Source: Gemmatimonadota bacterium (lineage in GTDB: Bacteria > Gemmatimonadota > Gemmatimonadetes > Longimicrobiales > RSA9). Taken from it: a DNA stretch of 15,261 nt. Position 1 is the first letter of the stretch. Each line of letters begins with the position of its first letter. The notes beneath the pieces were generated by a model. That model searched no databases and was not told the origin of the DNA. It saw only the letters and a list, made by a program, of their open reading frames with translations. The position numbers and the translations under genes were made by a program. Where the stretch lies: NCBI GenBank assembly GCA_019689775.1, contig JADGGV010000043.1, positions 1 to 15,261 on the forward strand, in the 5' to 3' direction. This document shows, piece after piece, positions 7,076 through 14,097 of the stretch.

Positions 7076-8350
7076 ATGGTTCGGATCGCGGAAGTCCTGC
7101 CGGGCTCGATCGCCGAGGAGCTGGCGCTCGCGGTGGGGAGCCGCATCGTGCGCATCAACGGCGCGCCGGTGCGGGACGCCATCGATTTCCGCTTCCTGGA
7201 GGCGGAGCCGGTGCTGGAGCTGGAGGTGGCTCCGGCGGCGGGCGGCGGCTCGGTCATCTACGAGATCGAGAAGGCGCCGGAGGACCCGCTGGGGATCGTG
7301 CCGGCGCCGGACCCGGTGCGGCAGTGCGCGAACAAGTGCGTGTTCTGCTTCGTGGACGGGAACCCCGCGGGCGCGCGCGCCACGCTCCACCTGAAGGACG
7401 ACGACTTCCGACTGTCGTTCACCTACGGCAGCTACGTCACGCTGACGAACCTGGGCCCGAAGGGGTTCGCGCGCCTGATCGACCAGCGGCTCTCGCCGCT
7501 GTACGTGAGCGTGCACGCGACGGAGCCGGAGCTGCGGCAGCGGCTGCTCGGCGTGGCGTACGGCGGCGACATCCTGGACCGCCTGGGCGAGCTGCTGGCG
7601 GCCGGGATCGAGGTGCACACGCAGGTGGTGCTCTGCCCGGAGTGGAACGACGGCGCGCACCTGGACCAAACGATCGCCGACCTGTGGGCGCTCGGCCCGG
7701 GCGTGCTCTCGCTCTCGGTCGTGCCGGTGGGGCTGACGAAGTACAATGTCGGCCGGCCGGTGCGGCTTCTGACACCGGAGGAGGCGCGCGCGGCGATCCG
7801 GCAGGTGGATGCGGCGCGCGAGCGGGCGCTGGCCGAGCGCGGCACGGGGTGGGCGTACGCGGCCGACGACCTGTTCTACATCGCCGGCGAGCCGCTGCCG
7901 GAGCGCGACTACTACGACGACTGGCCGCTGATGGAGAACGGCGTCGGGTCCGTGCGCCGCTTCCTGGACGAGTTCGACGAGGGGCTGGCGGACGTGCCGC
8001 GCCTCGAGGGCGAGCGCGTGGCGATCGTGACGGGGCTGCGCATGGGGCCGATCATCGAGCCGCTGGCGATGCGGCTGGCGGCGCACACCGGTGCGGCGTT
8101 CGAGGTGCTGGCGGTGACGAACCGGATGTTCGGCGAGACCGTGACGACGGCCGGGCTGCTCCCGGGGCGCGACATCCTGGCGGCGGTGCTGCGCGGCGGG
8201 CCGTACGACCGGGTGCTGATCCCGGCCGAGGCGCTCAACGACGACCACGTCTTCGTCGACGACCTGCGCCTCGAGGAGCTGGAGGCCCGGCTGGAGGGGT
8301 CGATCGTGATGCCGGGCTACGAACTCACCGCCACACTCGTGAACGCATGA
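7076..8350 (+). CDS. DUF512 family PDZ/radical-SAM-like iron-sulfur protein
   Basis: This 424-residue protein belongs to the DUF512 family, whose reaction is unknown. Residues 1-60 form a PDZ-like domain (IAEVLPGSIAEELALAVGSR, then IVRINGAPV). A CX3CX2C motif follows (C84, C88, C91 in QCANKCVFCFVDGNP), the pattern expected for a radical-SAM [4Fe-4S] cluster. Next come the family hallmarks LKDDDFRLSFTYGSYVTLTN, LSPLYVSVHATEP and VVLCPEWNDG. The C-terminal DUF512 domain holds VVPVGLTKYN, DDLFYIAGEPLP, YYDDWPLMENGVGSVRRF, VTNRMFGETVTTAGLLPG and ALNDDHVFVDDL. It starts at ATG 7076 after AGAGGGG (7068-7074, unusually close). Its TGA overlaps the der ATG (ATGA), implying translational coupling. I recall that the order DUF512-der-plsY-gpsA also occurs in many Clostridia, which hints at a role near Der or ribosome assembly; that link is inference. 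Confidence 0.92.
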   Translation: MVRIAEVLPGSIAEELALAVGSRIVRINGAPVRDAIDFRFLEAEPVLELEVAPAAGGGSVIYEIEKAPEDPLGIVPAPDPVRQCANKCVFCFVDGNPAGARATLHLKDDDFRLSFTYGSYVTLTNLGPKGFARLIDQRLSPLYVSVHATEPELRQRLLGVAYGGDILDRLGELLAAGIEVHTQVVLCPEWNDGAHLDQTIADLWALGPGVLSLSVVPVGLTKYNVGRPVRLLTPEEARAAIRQVDAARERALAERGTGWAYAADDLFYIAGEPLPERDYYDDWPLMENGVGSVRRFLDEFDEGLADVPRLEGERVAIVTGLRMGPIIEPLAMRLAAHTGAAFEVLAVTNRMFGETVTTAGLLPGRDILAAVLRGGPYDRVLIPAEALNDDHVFVDDLRLEELEARLEGSIVMPGYELTATLVNA

Positions 8351-9681
8351 GGAGGGACGCGCTTCCCGCGGTGGCCGTGGTGGGCCGGCCGAACGTCGGC
8401 AAGTCGACGTTCTTCAACCGGCTGGTCGGCCGCCAGCTCGCGATCGTGGAGGACACGCCGGGCGTGACGCGGGACCGGAACTTCGGGCGCGCGGAATGGG
8501 CGGGCCACCGGTTCTGGGTCATCGACACGGGCGGCCTGGAGACGGAGACGGACGAGCCGATGGCGGCCGCGATCCGGCAGCAGGTGCTGGCCGCGATGGC
8601 GGAGTCGGACCTCGTCGTCTTCGTCGTGGACGGCAAGGCGGGACCGCAGCCGCTCGACCACCGGATCGCGGAGCTGCTGCGGAAGTCGGGCCGGCCGGTG
8701 CTGCTCGTCGTGAACAAGGTGGACCGCCTCCCGGACGACCTCACCTACCATGACTTCTGGGAGCTGGGGGTGGGCGAGCCAATCCCGGTGAGCGCGATCT
8801 CGGGGAAGGGCACCGGCGATCTGCTGGACCGGATCGTCGCCCACTTCCCGGAGCCGGCGGGGGAGGCAGCGGACGAGGCGCTGCGCGTGGCCGTGATCGG
8901 CAAGCCGAACGTCGGCAAGTCGAGCTTCATCAACCGGCTGCTGGGCGAGGAGCGCCTGGTGGTGAGCGACGTCGCGGGCACGACGCGCGACGCGATCGAC
9001 ACCCCGACGCGCTACCACGGGCGCGACATCATCTTCGTGGACACGGCGGGGCTACGGCGGCACGCGCGCATCGAGCCGGGGCTGGAGTACTTCAGCGCGC
9101 TGCGCACGGAGCGGGCGATCGAGCGCTCGGACATCGCCGTGCTCCTGATCGACGGGAGCGAGGAGGTGCACGCGCAGGACCTGCGCATCGCGCAGCGGGC
9201 GTGGGAGGCGGGGCGCGGGCTGGTCGTCGTCGTGAACAAGTGGGACCTGGTGGAGAAGGACACGCACACGGCCCGGGCGTACGAGCAGCAGATCCGGGAG
9301 CGGGCGCCGCAACTGCGGTGGGTGCCGATCCTGTTCGCGTCGGCCCTGACCGGCCAGCGGGTGCACAAGGTGCTCGACCTGGTGGTCCGGGTGGCCGAGG
9401 AGCGGGCGCGGCGCATCCCGACGAGCCAGGTCAACGAGGCGCTCCGCGAACTGGCGCAACGGCAACCGCCGCCGCATTATCGGGGCATGCAAGTCAAGCT
9501 GATGTACGCGACGCAAGCGGACACGGCGCCCCCGACGTTCGTGATCTTCACGAACTACCCGAAGGCGCTGCCGGAGAATTACCTGCGCTACATCCAGCAC
9601 TCCTTCCGGGAGCGGTGGGGCTTCACCGGCACGCCGCTTCGGCTGCGGCTCAAGGGACGGCGCGAGGAGGCCGCGTCTTGA
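8347..9681 (+). CDS. der: Ribosome-assembly GTPase Der (EngA)
   Basis: Der is an essential tandem-GTPase factor for maturation of the 50S ribosomal subunit. The 444-residue length is typical. The first G domain has the P-loop GRPNVGKST (13-21), the switch TPGVTRDR, DTGG and NKVD. The second has GKPNVGKSS (185-193), AGTTRDAID, DTAG and NKWD. A KH-like C-terminal domain follows (PTSQVNEALRELAQRQ through KLMYATQADTAPPTFVIF and FTNYPKALPENYLRYI), with the usual basic end RLRLKGRREE. The start ATG 8347 sits in an ATGA overlap with the DUF512 stop; the same frame stays open far upstream, but that part does not resemble Der. Its own TGA overlaps the TTG start of plsY. It is central to the operon, and expression is probably linked to growth, though no dedicated regulatory site is visible. 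Confidence 0.98.
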   Translation: MRRDALPAVAVVGRPNVGKSTFFNRLVGRQLAIVEDTPGVTRDRNFGRAEWAGHRFWVIDTGGLETETDEPMAAAIRQQVLAAMAESDLVVFVVDGKAGPQPLDHRIAELLRKSGRPVLLVVNKVDRLPDDLTYHDFWELGVGEPIPVSAISGKGTGDLLDRIVAHFPEPAGEAADEALRVAVIGKPNVGKSSFINRLLGEERLVVSDVAGTTRDAIDTPTRYHGRDIIFVDTAGLRRHARIEPGLEYFSALRTERAIERSDIAVLLIDGSEEVHAQDLRIAQRAWEAGRGLVVVVNKWDLVEKDTHTARAYEQQIRERAPQLRWVPILFASALTGQRVHKVLDLVVRVAEERARRIPTSQVNEALRELAQRQPPPHYRGMQVKLMYATQADTAPPTFVIFTNYPKALPENYLRYIQHSFRERWGFTGTPLRLRLKGRREEAAS

Positions 9682-10283
9682 CCTGGGGGCTGCTGGCGGT
9701 CAGCTACTTCATCGGCGCGTTCCCGACGAGCTACGTGGTGGGGCGGCTGGCGCGGGGGATCGACCTGCGCCAGCACGGCAGCGGTAACCTCGGCGCCACG
9801 AACGCGTTCCGCGTGCTCGGCTGGCGCGCCGCGCTGCCGATCTTCCTGGTGGACACGGCCAAGGGGTTCTTTCCGACGTTCTGCTTCCCACGCTCGGACG
9901 GTTCTCCGCGGTGGGAGTGGGCGCTGGCGTACGGCGCCGCGGCGATCCTCGGCCACGTGTACTCGGTGTACGTGCGCTTCCGCGGCGGGAAGGGCGTGGC
10001 CACGAGCGCCGGCGTCTTCCTGGCGCTGGCGCCGGCGGCGGTCGGCGTGGGGGTGCTGGCCTGGGTGCTGCTCGTGTGGGCGACGCGGATCGTCTCCGTG
10101 GCGTCGATCGCGGCGGCGGTGGTCGTGCCGGTGGCGGTGCTCCTCACGCAGGGGCCGGGGCCGGTCCTCTGGCTCTCGCTGGCGCTGGGCGCCTTCATCA
10201 TCTACGCGCATCGCCAGAACCTGCGCCGGCTGCTGCGCGGCGAGGAGCACCGGTTTGGCCGGCGGGCGCCGGAGGCGCGCTGA
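9678..10283 (+). CDS. plsY: Acyl-phosphate:glycerol-3-phosphate acyltransferase PlsY
   Basis: PlsY is an inner-membrane enzyme that transfers an acyl group from acyl-phosphate (made by PlsX) to sn-glycerol-3-phosphate, giving lysophosphatidate. The 201-residue product has about five hydrophobic helices. The first conserved loop is GSGNLGATNAFRVLG (34-48), followed by DTAKG (59-63). The catalytic region is GHVYSVYVRFRGGKGVATSAG-like, with GGKGVAT at 103-109, and the third motif is around SVASIAAAVVVP. The start is TTG 9678, inside a TTGA overlap with the der stop, with GAGGAGG (9664-9670) at 7-nt spacing; no ATG or GTG fits the N-terminus better. It shares one base with gpsA (TGATG). Having plsY beside gpsA puts substrate synthesis and use in one operon. 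Confidence 0.97.
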   Translation: MTWGLLAVSYFIGAFPTSYVVGRLARGIDLRQHGSGNLGATNAFRVLGWRAALPIFLVDTAKGFFPTFCFPRSDGSPRWEWALAYGAAAILGHVYSVYVRFRGGKGVATSAGVFLALAPAAVGVGVLAWVLLVWATRIVSVASIAAAVVVPVAVLLTQGPGPVLWLSLALGAFIIYAHRQNLRRLLRGEEHRFGRRAPEAR

Positions 10284-11290
10284 TGGAGCGGGTCGCGGTA
10301 GTGGGCGCCGGGAGCTGGGGCACGACCCTGGCCAACCTTCTGGCGAAGAAGGGGCACGCGGTCCGCCTGTGGGCCCACGACCCGGCGGTGGCGCGGCGGA
10401 TCCAGACGGAGCGCCAGAACCCCGACTACCTGCCCGGAATCGCGCTCGACGAGCGGTTGGAGGCGACGTCGTCGCTCGAGGACGCCGTGCGCGGCGCGAC
10501 CGTCGTCGTCTCCGTCAGCCCCTCGCAGTTCGTGCGGCGGGTGATGTCGGCGGCCGCGCCGGCGATCGCGCCGGACGCGCTCGTCGTGAGCGCGTCGAAG
10601 GGGATCGAGAAGGACACGCTCTGCACCATGGACGCGACGCTGCGCGCGGTGCTGCGCGGCCGGCTCGGCGAGGAGGCGACGTTCCTGTCCGGTCCGAGCT
10701 TCGCGCTGGAGCTGGCGCGCGAGCTCCCGACGGCCGTGACCGTGGCCAGCCGGAGCGAGGCGGCGGCGCGGCGGGCCCAGGAGCTGTTCCAGACGCCGTA
10801 CTTCCGCGTCTACACGAGCGACGACGTGGTCGGCGTCGAGCTCGGCGGCGCGCTCAAGAACGTGATCGCGCTGGCGGCGGGAATGGCCGCGGGCCTCGGG
10901 CTCGGCCACAACGCGACGGCGGCGCTGATCACCCGGGGGCTGGCGGAGATCTCGCGCCTGGGCGTGGCGCTGGGCGCCAATCCGCTGACGTTCGCCGGGC
11001 TCGCGGGAATGGGCGACCTGATCCTGACCTGCACCGGCGAGCTGAGCCGCAACCGGAGCGTGGGGTACGCGCTCGGGCAGGGGAAGCGGCTGCCGGAGAT
11101 CCTGGCCGGGATGCACATGGTCGCCGAGGGGATCGACACGACCCGCGCCGCGTATGCACTGGCGCGCAAGACCGGCGCCGGGATGCCGATCGTCGACGAG
11201 GTGCACGCGGTGCTCTTCGAGGGCCGGCAGCCGCGGGAGGCGGTCGAGAACCTGATGCTGCGGGAGCCGAAGGCGGAGATCTGGACGTGA
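10283..11290 (+). CDS. gpsA: NAD(P)-dependent glycerol-3-phosphate dehydrogenase GpsA
   Basis: GpsA reduces dihydroxyacetone phosphate to sn-glycerol-3-phosphate, the backbone of membrane phospholipids and the substrate of the PlsY encoded just upstream. The 335-residue product has the Rossmann fingerprint VGAGSWGT (GxGxxG at 8-13), ASKGIEK with K106, and GPSFALE (137-143). The catalytic helix is ELGGALKNVIALAAGM (K192), with GHNATAALITRG, GLAGMGDLILTCTG and SRNRSVG (N257, R258) following. E283 lies in VAEGIDT. All expected active-site elements are present. The start ATG 10283 overlaps the plsY stop by one base and has GGAGG (10271-10275) at 7 nt. The stop overlaps the GTG start of the MerR gene (GTGA). 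A soluble cytoplasmic enzyme is expected. Confidence 0.98.
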   Translation: MERVAVVGAGSWGTTLANLLAKKGHAVRLWAHDPAVARRIQTERQNPDYLPGIALDERLEATSSLEDAVRGATVVVSVSPSQFVRRVMSAAAPAIAPDALVVSASKGIEKDTLCTMDATLRAVLRGRLGEEATFLSGPSFALELARELPTAVTVASRSEAAARRAQELFQTPYFRVYTSDDVVGVELGGALKNVIALAAGMAAGLGLGHNATAALITRGLAEISRLGVALGANPLTFAGLAGMGDLILTCTGELSRNRSVGYALGQGKRLPEILAGMHMVAEGIDTTRAAYALARKTGAGMPIVDEVHAVLFEGRQPREAVENLMLREPKAEIWT

Positions 11291-11793
11291 CCGAGCGGAA
11301 TGTGGACCTCTGGCCGGACGGCGATGGCACGGTCGATCCGGTGCCGGATGGATCGACGGCCGCGGGCCGGCGCACGGCGTCGCGCCGGCGGGGCGGCCCG
11401 GGCCTGCGGCGCGGCGGCGACGCGAGCGGCAGCCCGCGCCCGATCGCGCAGAAGGAGTACTACTCGATCAGCGAGGTGTGCGACCTGGTCGGCCTCAAGC
11501 CGCACGTGCTCCGGTACTGGGAGAGCCAGTTCCCCTTCCTGAACCCGTCGAAGAACCGCTCCGGCAACCGGGTCTACCAGCGCAAGGAGATCCGGCTGAT
11601 CCTGCTCGTGCAGCACCTGCTGTACGAGGAGAAGTACACGATCGAGGGGGCGAAGCAGCGCCTGGAGCAGCTCCGGCGGGGCGGGGAGCTGCCGGCGGCG
11701 ACGGCGCGCGCGCTGGACCGCGAGATGCTCGGCCTGCTGCGCGCCGAGCTTCAGCGGACGCTCGAGATCCTCTCGCCGGGACAGGACCCGTAG
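11287..11793 (+). CDS. MerR-family transcriptional regulator
   Basis: A 168-residue DNA-binding protein. Residues 1-55 are a charged, Gly/Arg-rich and probably disordered tail (GRRTASRRRGGPGLRRGG). A winged helix-turn-helix of MerR type follows: YYSISEVCDLVGLKPHVLRY at 58-77, then WESQFPFLNPSKN and the wing GNRVYQRKEIRLILL. A helix at about 117-162 (YTIEGAKQRLEQLRR, then REMLGLLRAELQRTLEIL) is the likely dimerisation coiled coil. There are no cysteines in an effector-binding C-terminus, so metal sensing is unlikely. The start GTG 11287 overlaps the gpsA stop, with GGAG at 11274-11277. surE begins one base after its stop. This compact MerR type is often seen near surE or pheT/ihfA in Deltaproteobacteria (from memory). 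Its target genes are unknown; the operon itself is one candidate. Confidence 0.88.
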   Translation: MTERNVDLWPDGDGTVDPVPDGSTAAGRRTASRRRGGPGLRRGGDASGSPRPIAQKEYYSISEVCDLVGLKPHVLRYWESQFPFLNPSKNRSGNRVYQRKEIRLILLVQHLLYEEKYTIEGAKQRLEQLRRGGELPAATARALDREMLGLLRAELQRTLEILSPGQDP

Positions 11794-11794
11794 G

Positions 11795-12544
11795 ATGCGC
11801 GTCCTGGTCACGAACGACGACGGCTACCTCGCGCCCGGGGTCCGCACGCTGGCGGCCGCGGCGCGGCGCCTCGGCACCGTGCACGTGGTCGCGCCGGACC
11901 GGGAGCAGAGCGCGACCAGCCATTCGCTGACGCTGCACCATCCGCTGCGCGTGCGCGACGCGGGCTTCGGCCTGGTGGTGGACGGCACACCGACGGACTG
12001 CGTCGTCCTGGCGCTCGGCGAGCTGCTTCCGGAGCGGCCGGATCTCGTGCTCTCGGGCGTGAACCACGGCGCGAACCTGGGCGACGACGTGCTCTACTCG
12101 GGGACGGTCGCCGCGGCCATGGAGGCGACGATCCTGGGGCTCCCGGCGGTGGCGATCTCGCTGGCGGGCCGGGATGCGGCGACGGTCGTCCCGGAGTGGG
12201 AGGAGACGGTCGGTCGGCTGCTCGAGCGCCTGGTCGGCGAGCGGCAATTCCCCACGGAGACGCTCCTCAACGTGAACCTGCCGCCGGTGCCGCCGGCGCA
12301 GGTCAAGGGCGTCCGGGTCACCACGCTGGGTCGGCGGGCCTACATGGGCTCGCTCACGCGGGCGCTCGATCCGAACGGACGGGAGTACTTCTGGATCGGT
12401 GGCGGCGAGAGCCGGTGGTGGGGGGGACCGGACTCGGACTTCCGTGCGGTGAGCGAAGGCTACATCTCGGTGACGCCGCTGCACCTGGACCTGACGAACC
12501 ATCGGCTGCTCGAGGAGGTCTCCGGGTGGGACCTGACGCTCTGA
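11795..12544 (+). CDS. surE: 5'/3'-nucleotidase SurE
   Basis: SurE is a metal-dependent phosphatase that removes phosphate from nucleoside 5'- and 3'-monophosphates and some short polyphosphates; it is tied to stationary-phase survival in E. coli. The 249-residue length fits. Metal ligands are visible: D8 and D9 in TNDDG, S39 in DREQSATSHSL and N90 in LSGVNHGANLGDDVLYSGTV. Other family marks are VDGTPTDCVVLAL, ATILGLPAVAIS and TLLNVNLPPVP. The C-terminal part (RAYMGSLTRALDPNGREYFW, then GGESRWW and SEGYISVTPLHLDLT) is also typical. The start ATG 11795 is one base after the MerR stop. Its 3' end overlaps pcm by 19 nt and carries the pcm Shine-Dalgarno. The surE-pcm pairing is the same as in E. 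coli. Confidence 0.97.
   Translation: MRVLVTNDDGYLAPGVRTLAAAARRLGTVHVVAPDREQSATSHSLTLHHPLRVRDAGFGLVVDGTPTDCVVLALGELLPERPDLVLSGVNHGANLGDDVLYSGTVAAAMEATILGLPAVAISLAGRDAATVVPEWEETVGRLLERLVGERQFPTETLLNVNLPPVPPAQVKGVRVTTLGRRAYMGSLTRALDPNGREYFWIGGGESRWWGGPDSDFRAVSEGYISVTPLHLDLTNHRLLEEVSGWDLTL
12513..12518 (+). promoter_or_regulatory. Shine-Dalgarno inside surE that fixes the pcm start
   Basis: AGGAGG lies 7 nt before GTG 12526. It makes GTG the likely pcm start, although this is inside surE. It implies translational coupling, because ribosomes finishing surE uncover this site. Confidence 0.75.
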
Positions 12545-13188
12545 GCGACCGGCGCTGGGAGCGCGCGCGGCGCGAGCTGATCGAGACGATCCGCGAGCGC
12601 GGGATCGACGATCTGGAGATCCTGCGCGCCTTCGACCTCGTGCCCCGCCATCTGTTCCTGCCGGAGGCGGTGCACCATCGGGCGTACGAGGATGCGCCGA
12701 TCCCGATCGGCTTCGGGCAGACGGCGTCGCAGCCGTCGCTCCAGGCGCTCTACCTCCAGACGCTCGGGATCGGGCCGAACGACCGGGTGCTCGAGGTGGG
12801 GACGGGGAGCGGCTACCAGACCGCGCTCCTCGCGCACCTGGCGGCCCACGTGTACTCGATCGAGCGCGTCCGGGAGCTGTCCGTGCGGGCGCGGGCCGCA
12901 CTCGACCGGCTGCGCGTTCCGAACGTCGCCCTCCTCGTCGGGGATGGCACCGTCGGCTGGTCGCGCTACGCGCCGTACGACGCGATCCTGGTGGCGGCGG
13001 CGGCGCCGCAGGTCCCGCCCGCACTCCTGGCGCAGCTCGCCCCCGGGGGCCGCATGCTGATCCCCGTCGGCGGGCGCGAGGAACAGCGGCTCCTCCTCTA
13101 CCGGCGGTCCGGAGAGGGATTCGAGCACGAGGAAGTCACGCGCTGCGCGTTCGTCCCGCTCCTCGGTCGCTTCGGCTGGGCGGAGTGA
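12526..13188 (+). CDS. pcm: Protein-L-isoaspartate O-methyltransferase
   Basis: Pcm uses S-adenosylmethionine to methylate isoaspartyl residues in aged proteins, starting their repair. The 220-residue product (E. coli, 208) begins at GTG 12526, overlapping surE by 19 nt; no ATG is available before the conserved part. Visible features are the N-terminal helix RRELIETIRERGIDD, LRAFDLVPRHLFLP, AYEDAPIPIGFGQTASQPS with S67 at the substrate loop, and the SAM-binding motif LEVGTGSGYQTALLAHL (about 88-104). VYSIERVRELS, VGDGTVGW, YDAILVAAAAPQVPPALLAQ and GGRMLIPVG follow. The loop reads ASQPSLQALYLQTL where many family members have ISQPYIVALMTELL, a mild variation. It is cytoplasmic. dedA follows after 27 nt, so pcm is probably co-transcribed with surE and dedA. 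Confidence 0.95.
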   Translation: MGPDALSDRRWERARRELIETIRERGIDDLEILRAFDLVPRHLFLPEAVHHRAYEDAPIPIGFGQTASQPSLQALYLQTLGIGPNDRVLEVGTGSGYQTALLAHLAAHVYSIERVRELSVRARAALDRLRVPNVALLVGDGTVGWSRYAPYDAILVAAAAPQVPPALLAQLAPGGRMLIPVGGREEQRLLLYRRSGEGFEHEEVTRCAFVPLLGRFGWAE

Positions 13189-13215
13189 GACGAGGCGGGC
13201 CCCTCCCGAGATACC

Positions 13216-13848
13216 ATGGTCGAAGCGATCCTGGGCGCGCTCGCCGCCTTCGTCATCCACACGATCCAGTCCCTGGGGTACACGGGCGTCGCGCTGCTCA
13301 TGGCGATCGAGAGCGCGTGCATCCCACTCCCCTCGGAAGTGATCATGCCGTTCTCCGGCTACCTCGTGTCCACGGGCGAGATGAACCTCTGGCTCGTGGC
13401 GCTGGCCGGCGCCGTCGGCTGCGTCCTCGGCTCCATCGTCGCCTACTACGTCGGCGCCCTGGGCGGTCGGCCGTTCATCGAGAAGTACGGGCGGTACGTG
13501 CTCATCTCCCGGCGGGACATCGAGATCGCGGACCGGTGGTTCGACCGGCGCGGCGAGATCGCGGTTTTCGTCGGGCGGCTCCTGCCCGTGATCCGCACGT
13601 TCATCGCGTTCCCGGCCGGCGTGGCGCGCATGAAGATGGCGCCGTTCATCGTCTATACGTTCGTCGGCTCGTACATTTGGAGCCTGGGGCTCGCCTGGAT
13701 CGGGAAGACGCTCGGCGAGAACTGGGACACGCTCGGCGTCTACTTCCACCGGTTCGACGCCGTCATCGGCGCGGTGATCGTGGCCGCGGCGGCATGGTGG
13801 ATCTGGCGCCACGTACGCCACGAGCGCACCCTCGGCGAGCGCGGCTGA
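13216..13848 (+). CDS. DedA family integral membrane protein
   Basis: DedA (SNARE-associated/VTT) proteins include undecaprenyl-phosphate and phospholipid carriers or scramblases; which substrate applies here cannot be told from sequence. The 210-residue product has the family features: ESACIPLPSEVIMPFSG (32-48) with acidic E32 and E41 in the first re-entrant region, and GRLLPVIRTFIAFPAG (120-135) with R121 and R127. RMKMAPFIVYTFVGSYIWS follows, and a last helix (AVIGAVIVAAAAWWIW) ends in a basic tail. The acidic and arginine positions correspond to residues known to be needed in E. coli YqjA. The start ATG 13216 has only a weak upstream GAG. It is 27 nt after pcm and is the last gene of the coupled run. 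No T-tract terminator follows. A carrier-lipid role would fit the envelope theme set by murJ. Confidence 0.93.
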   Translation: MVEAILGALAAFVIHTIQSLGYTGVALLMAIESACIPLPSEVIMPFSGYLVSTGEMNLWLVALAGAVGCVLGSIVAYYVGALGGRPFIEKYGRYVLISRRDIEIADRWFDRRGEIAVFVGRLLPVIRTFIAFPAGVARMKMAPFIVYTFVGSYIWSLGLAWIGKTLGENWDTLGVYFHRFDAVIGAVIVAAAAWWIWRHVRHERTLGERG

Positions 13849-13879
13849 GCGCCAGCGCCGGCGTCGCCCCGGCCGTAGG

Positions 13880-13909
13880 TTGCAGTAAACCCCGTCGCCG
13901 GCCGATACT
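13880..13909 (+). promoter_or_regulatory. Possible promoter for the repeat-bearing gene
   Basis: TTGCAG (13880-13885), an 18-nt spacer, then GATACT (13904-13909). The -35 matches consensus at three positions and the -10 at four. It is the best candidate in this gap but weaker than the two promoters called elsewhere, and it lacks their TAGNTT element. Confidence 0.3.
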
Positions 13910-14086
13910 TGGAAGCGGCAGCCGGACGCCACGTCGAGGCGGCGTGCGCGTCCCGGTGGGGGAGCGGGAGCGCTAACACCGCACCGGTATGCCGTTTGCG
14001 CGAGGCGCCGCCCTGTCAGGGATCGGTGCGCTCGTGGATTTTGGCGCACACCGCCACCTCCACCTCATCCAGCCCTCCGCAGAGAC

Positions 14087-14091
14087 AGGAG
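14087..14091 (+). promoter_or_regulatory. Shine-Dalgarno of the gene at 14098
   Basis: AGGAG with 6-nt spacing to ATG 14098. This near-ideal site is the main evidence that the + strand frame, rather than the long open frame on the - strand, is the real gene. Confidence 0.75.
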
Positions 14092-14097
14092 CACGGA

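Larger units (their letters stand above)
13849..14097. other. Intergenic region between dedA and the repeat protein
   Basis: This 249-nt stretch has no supportable gene. An ATG at 13989 opens a frame that runs out of phase into the next gene and has no Shine-Dalgarno or recognisable product. The region carries an imperfect direct repeat (13862-13882 and 13893-13911), a possible promoter (13880-13909), and the good ribosome-binding site of the following gene at its end. It would give that gene a leader of about 180 nt. Confidence 0.6.

Noticed and set aside
6415..8346. Upstream extension of der as one long 1088-codon frame
   Set aside because: The frame stays open by composition only. The Gly/Ala/Arg-rich extension overlaps two real genes, and Der homologues start close to the P-loop, matching ATG 8347.
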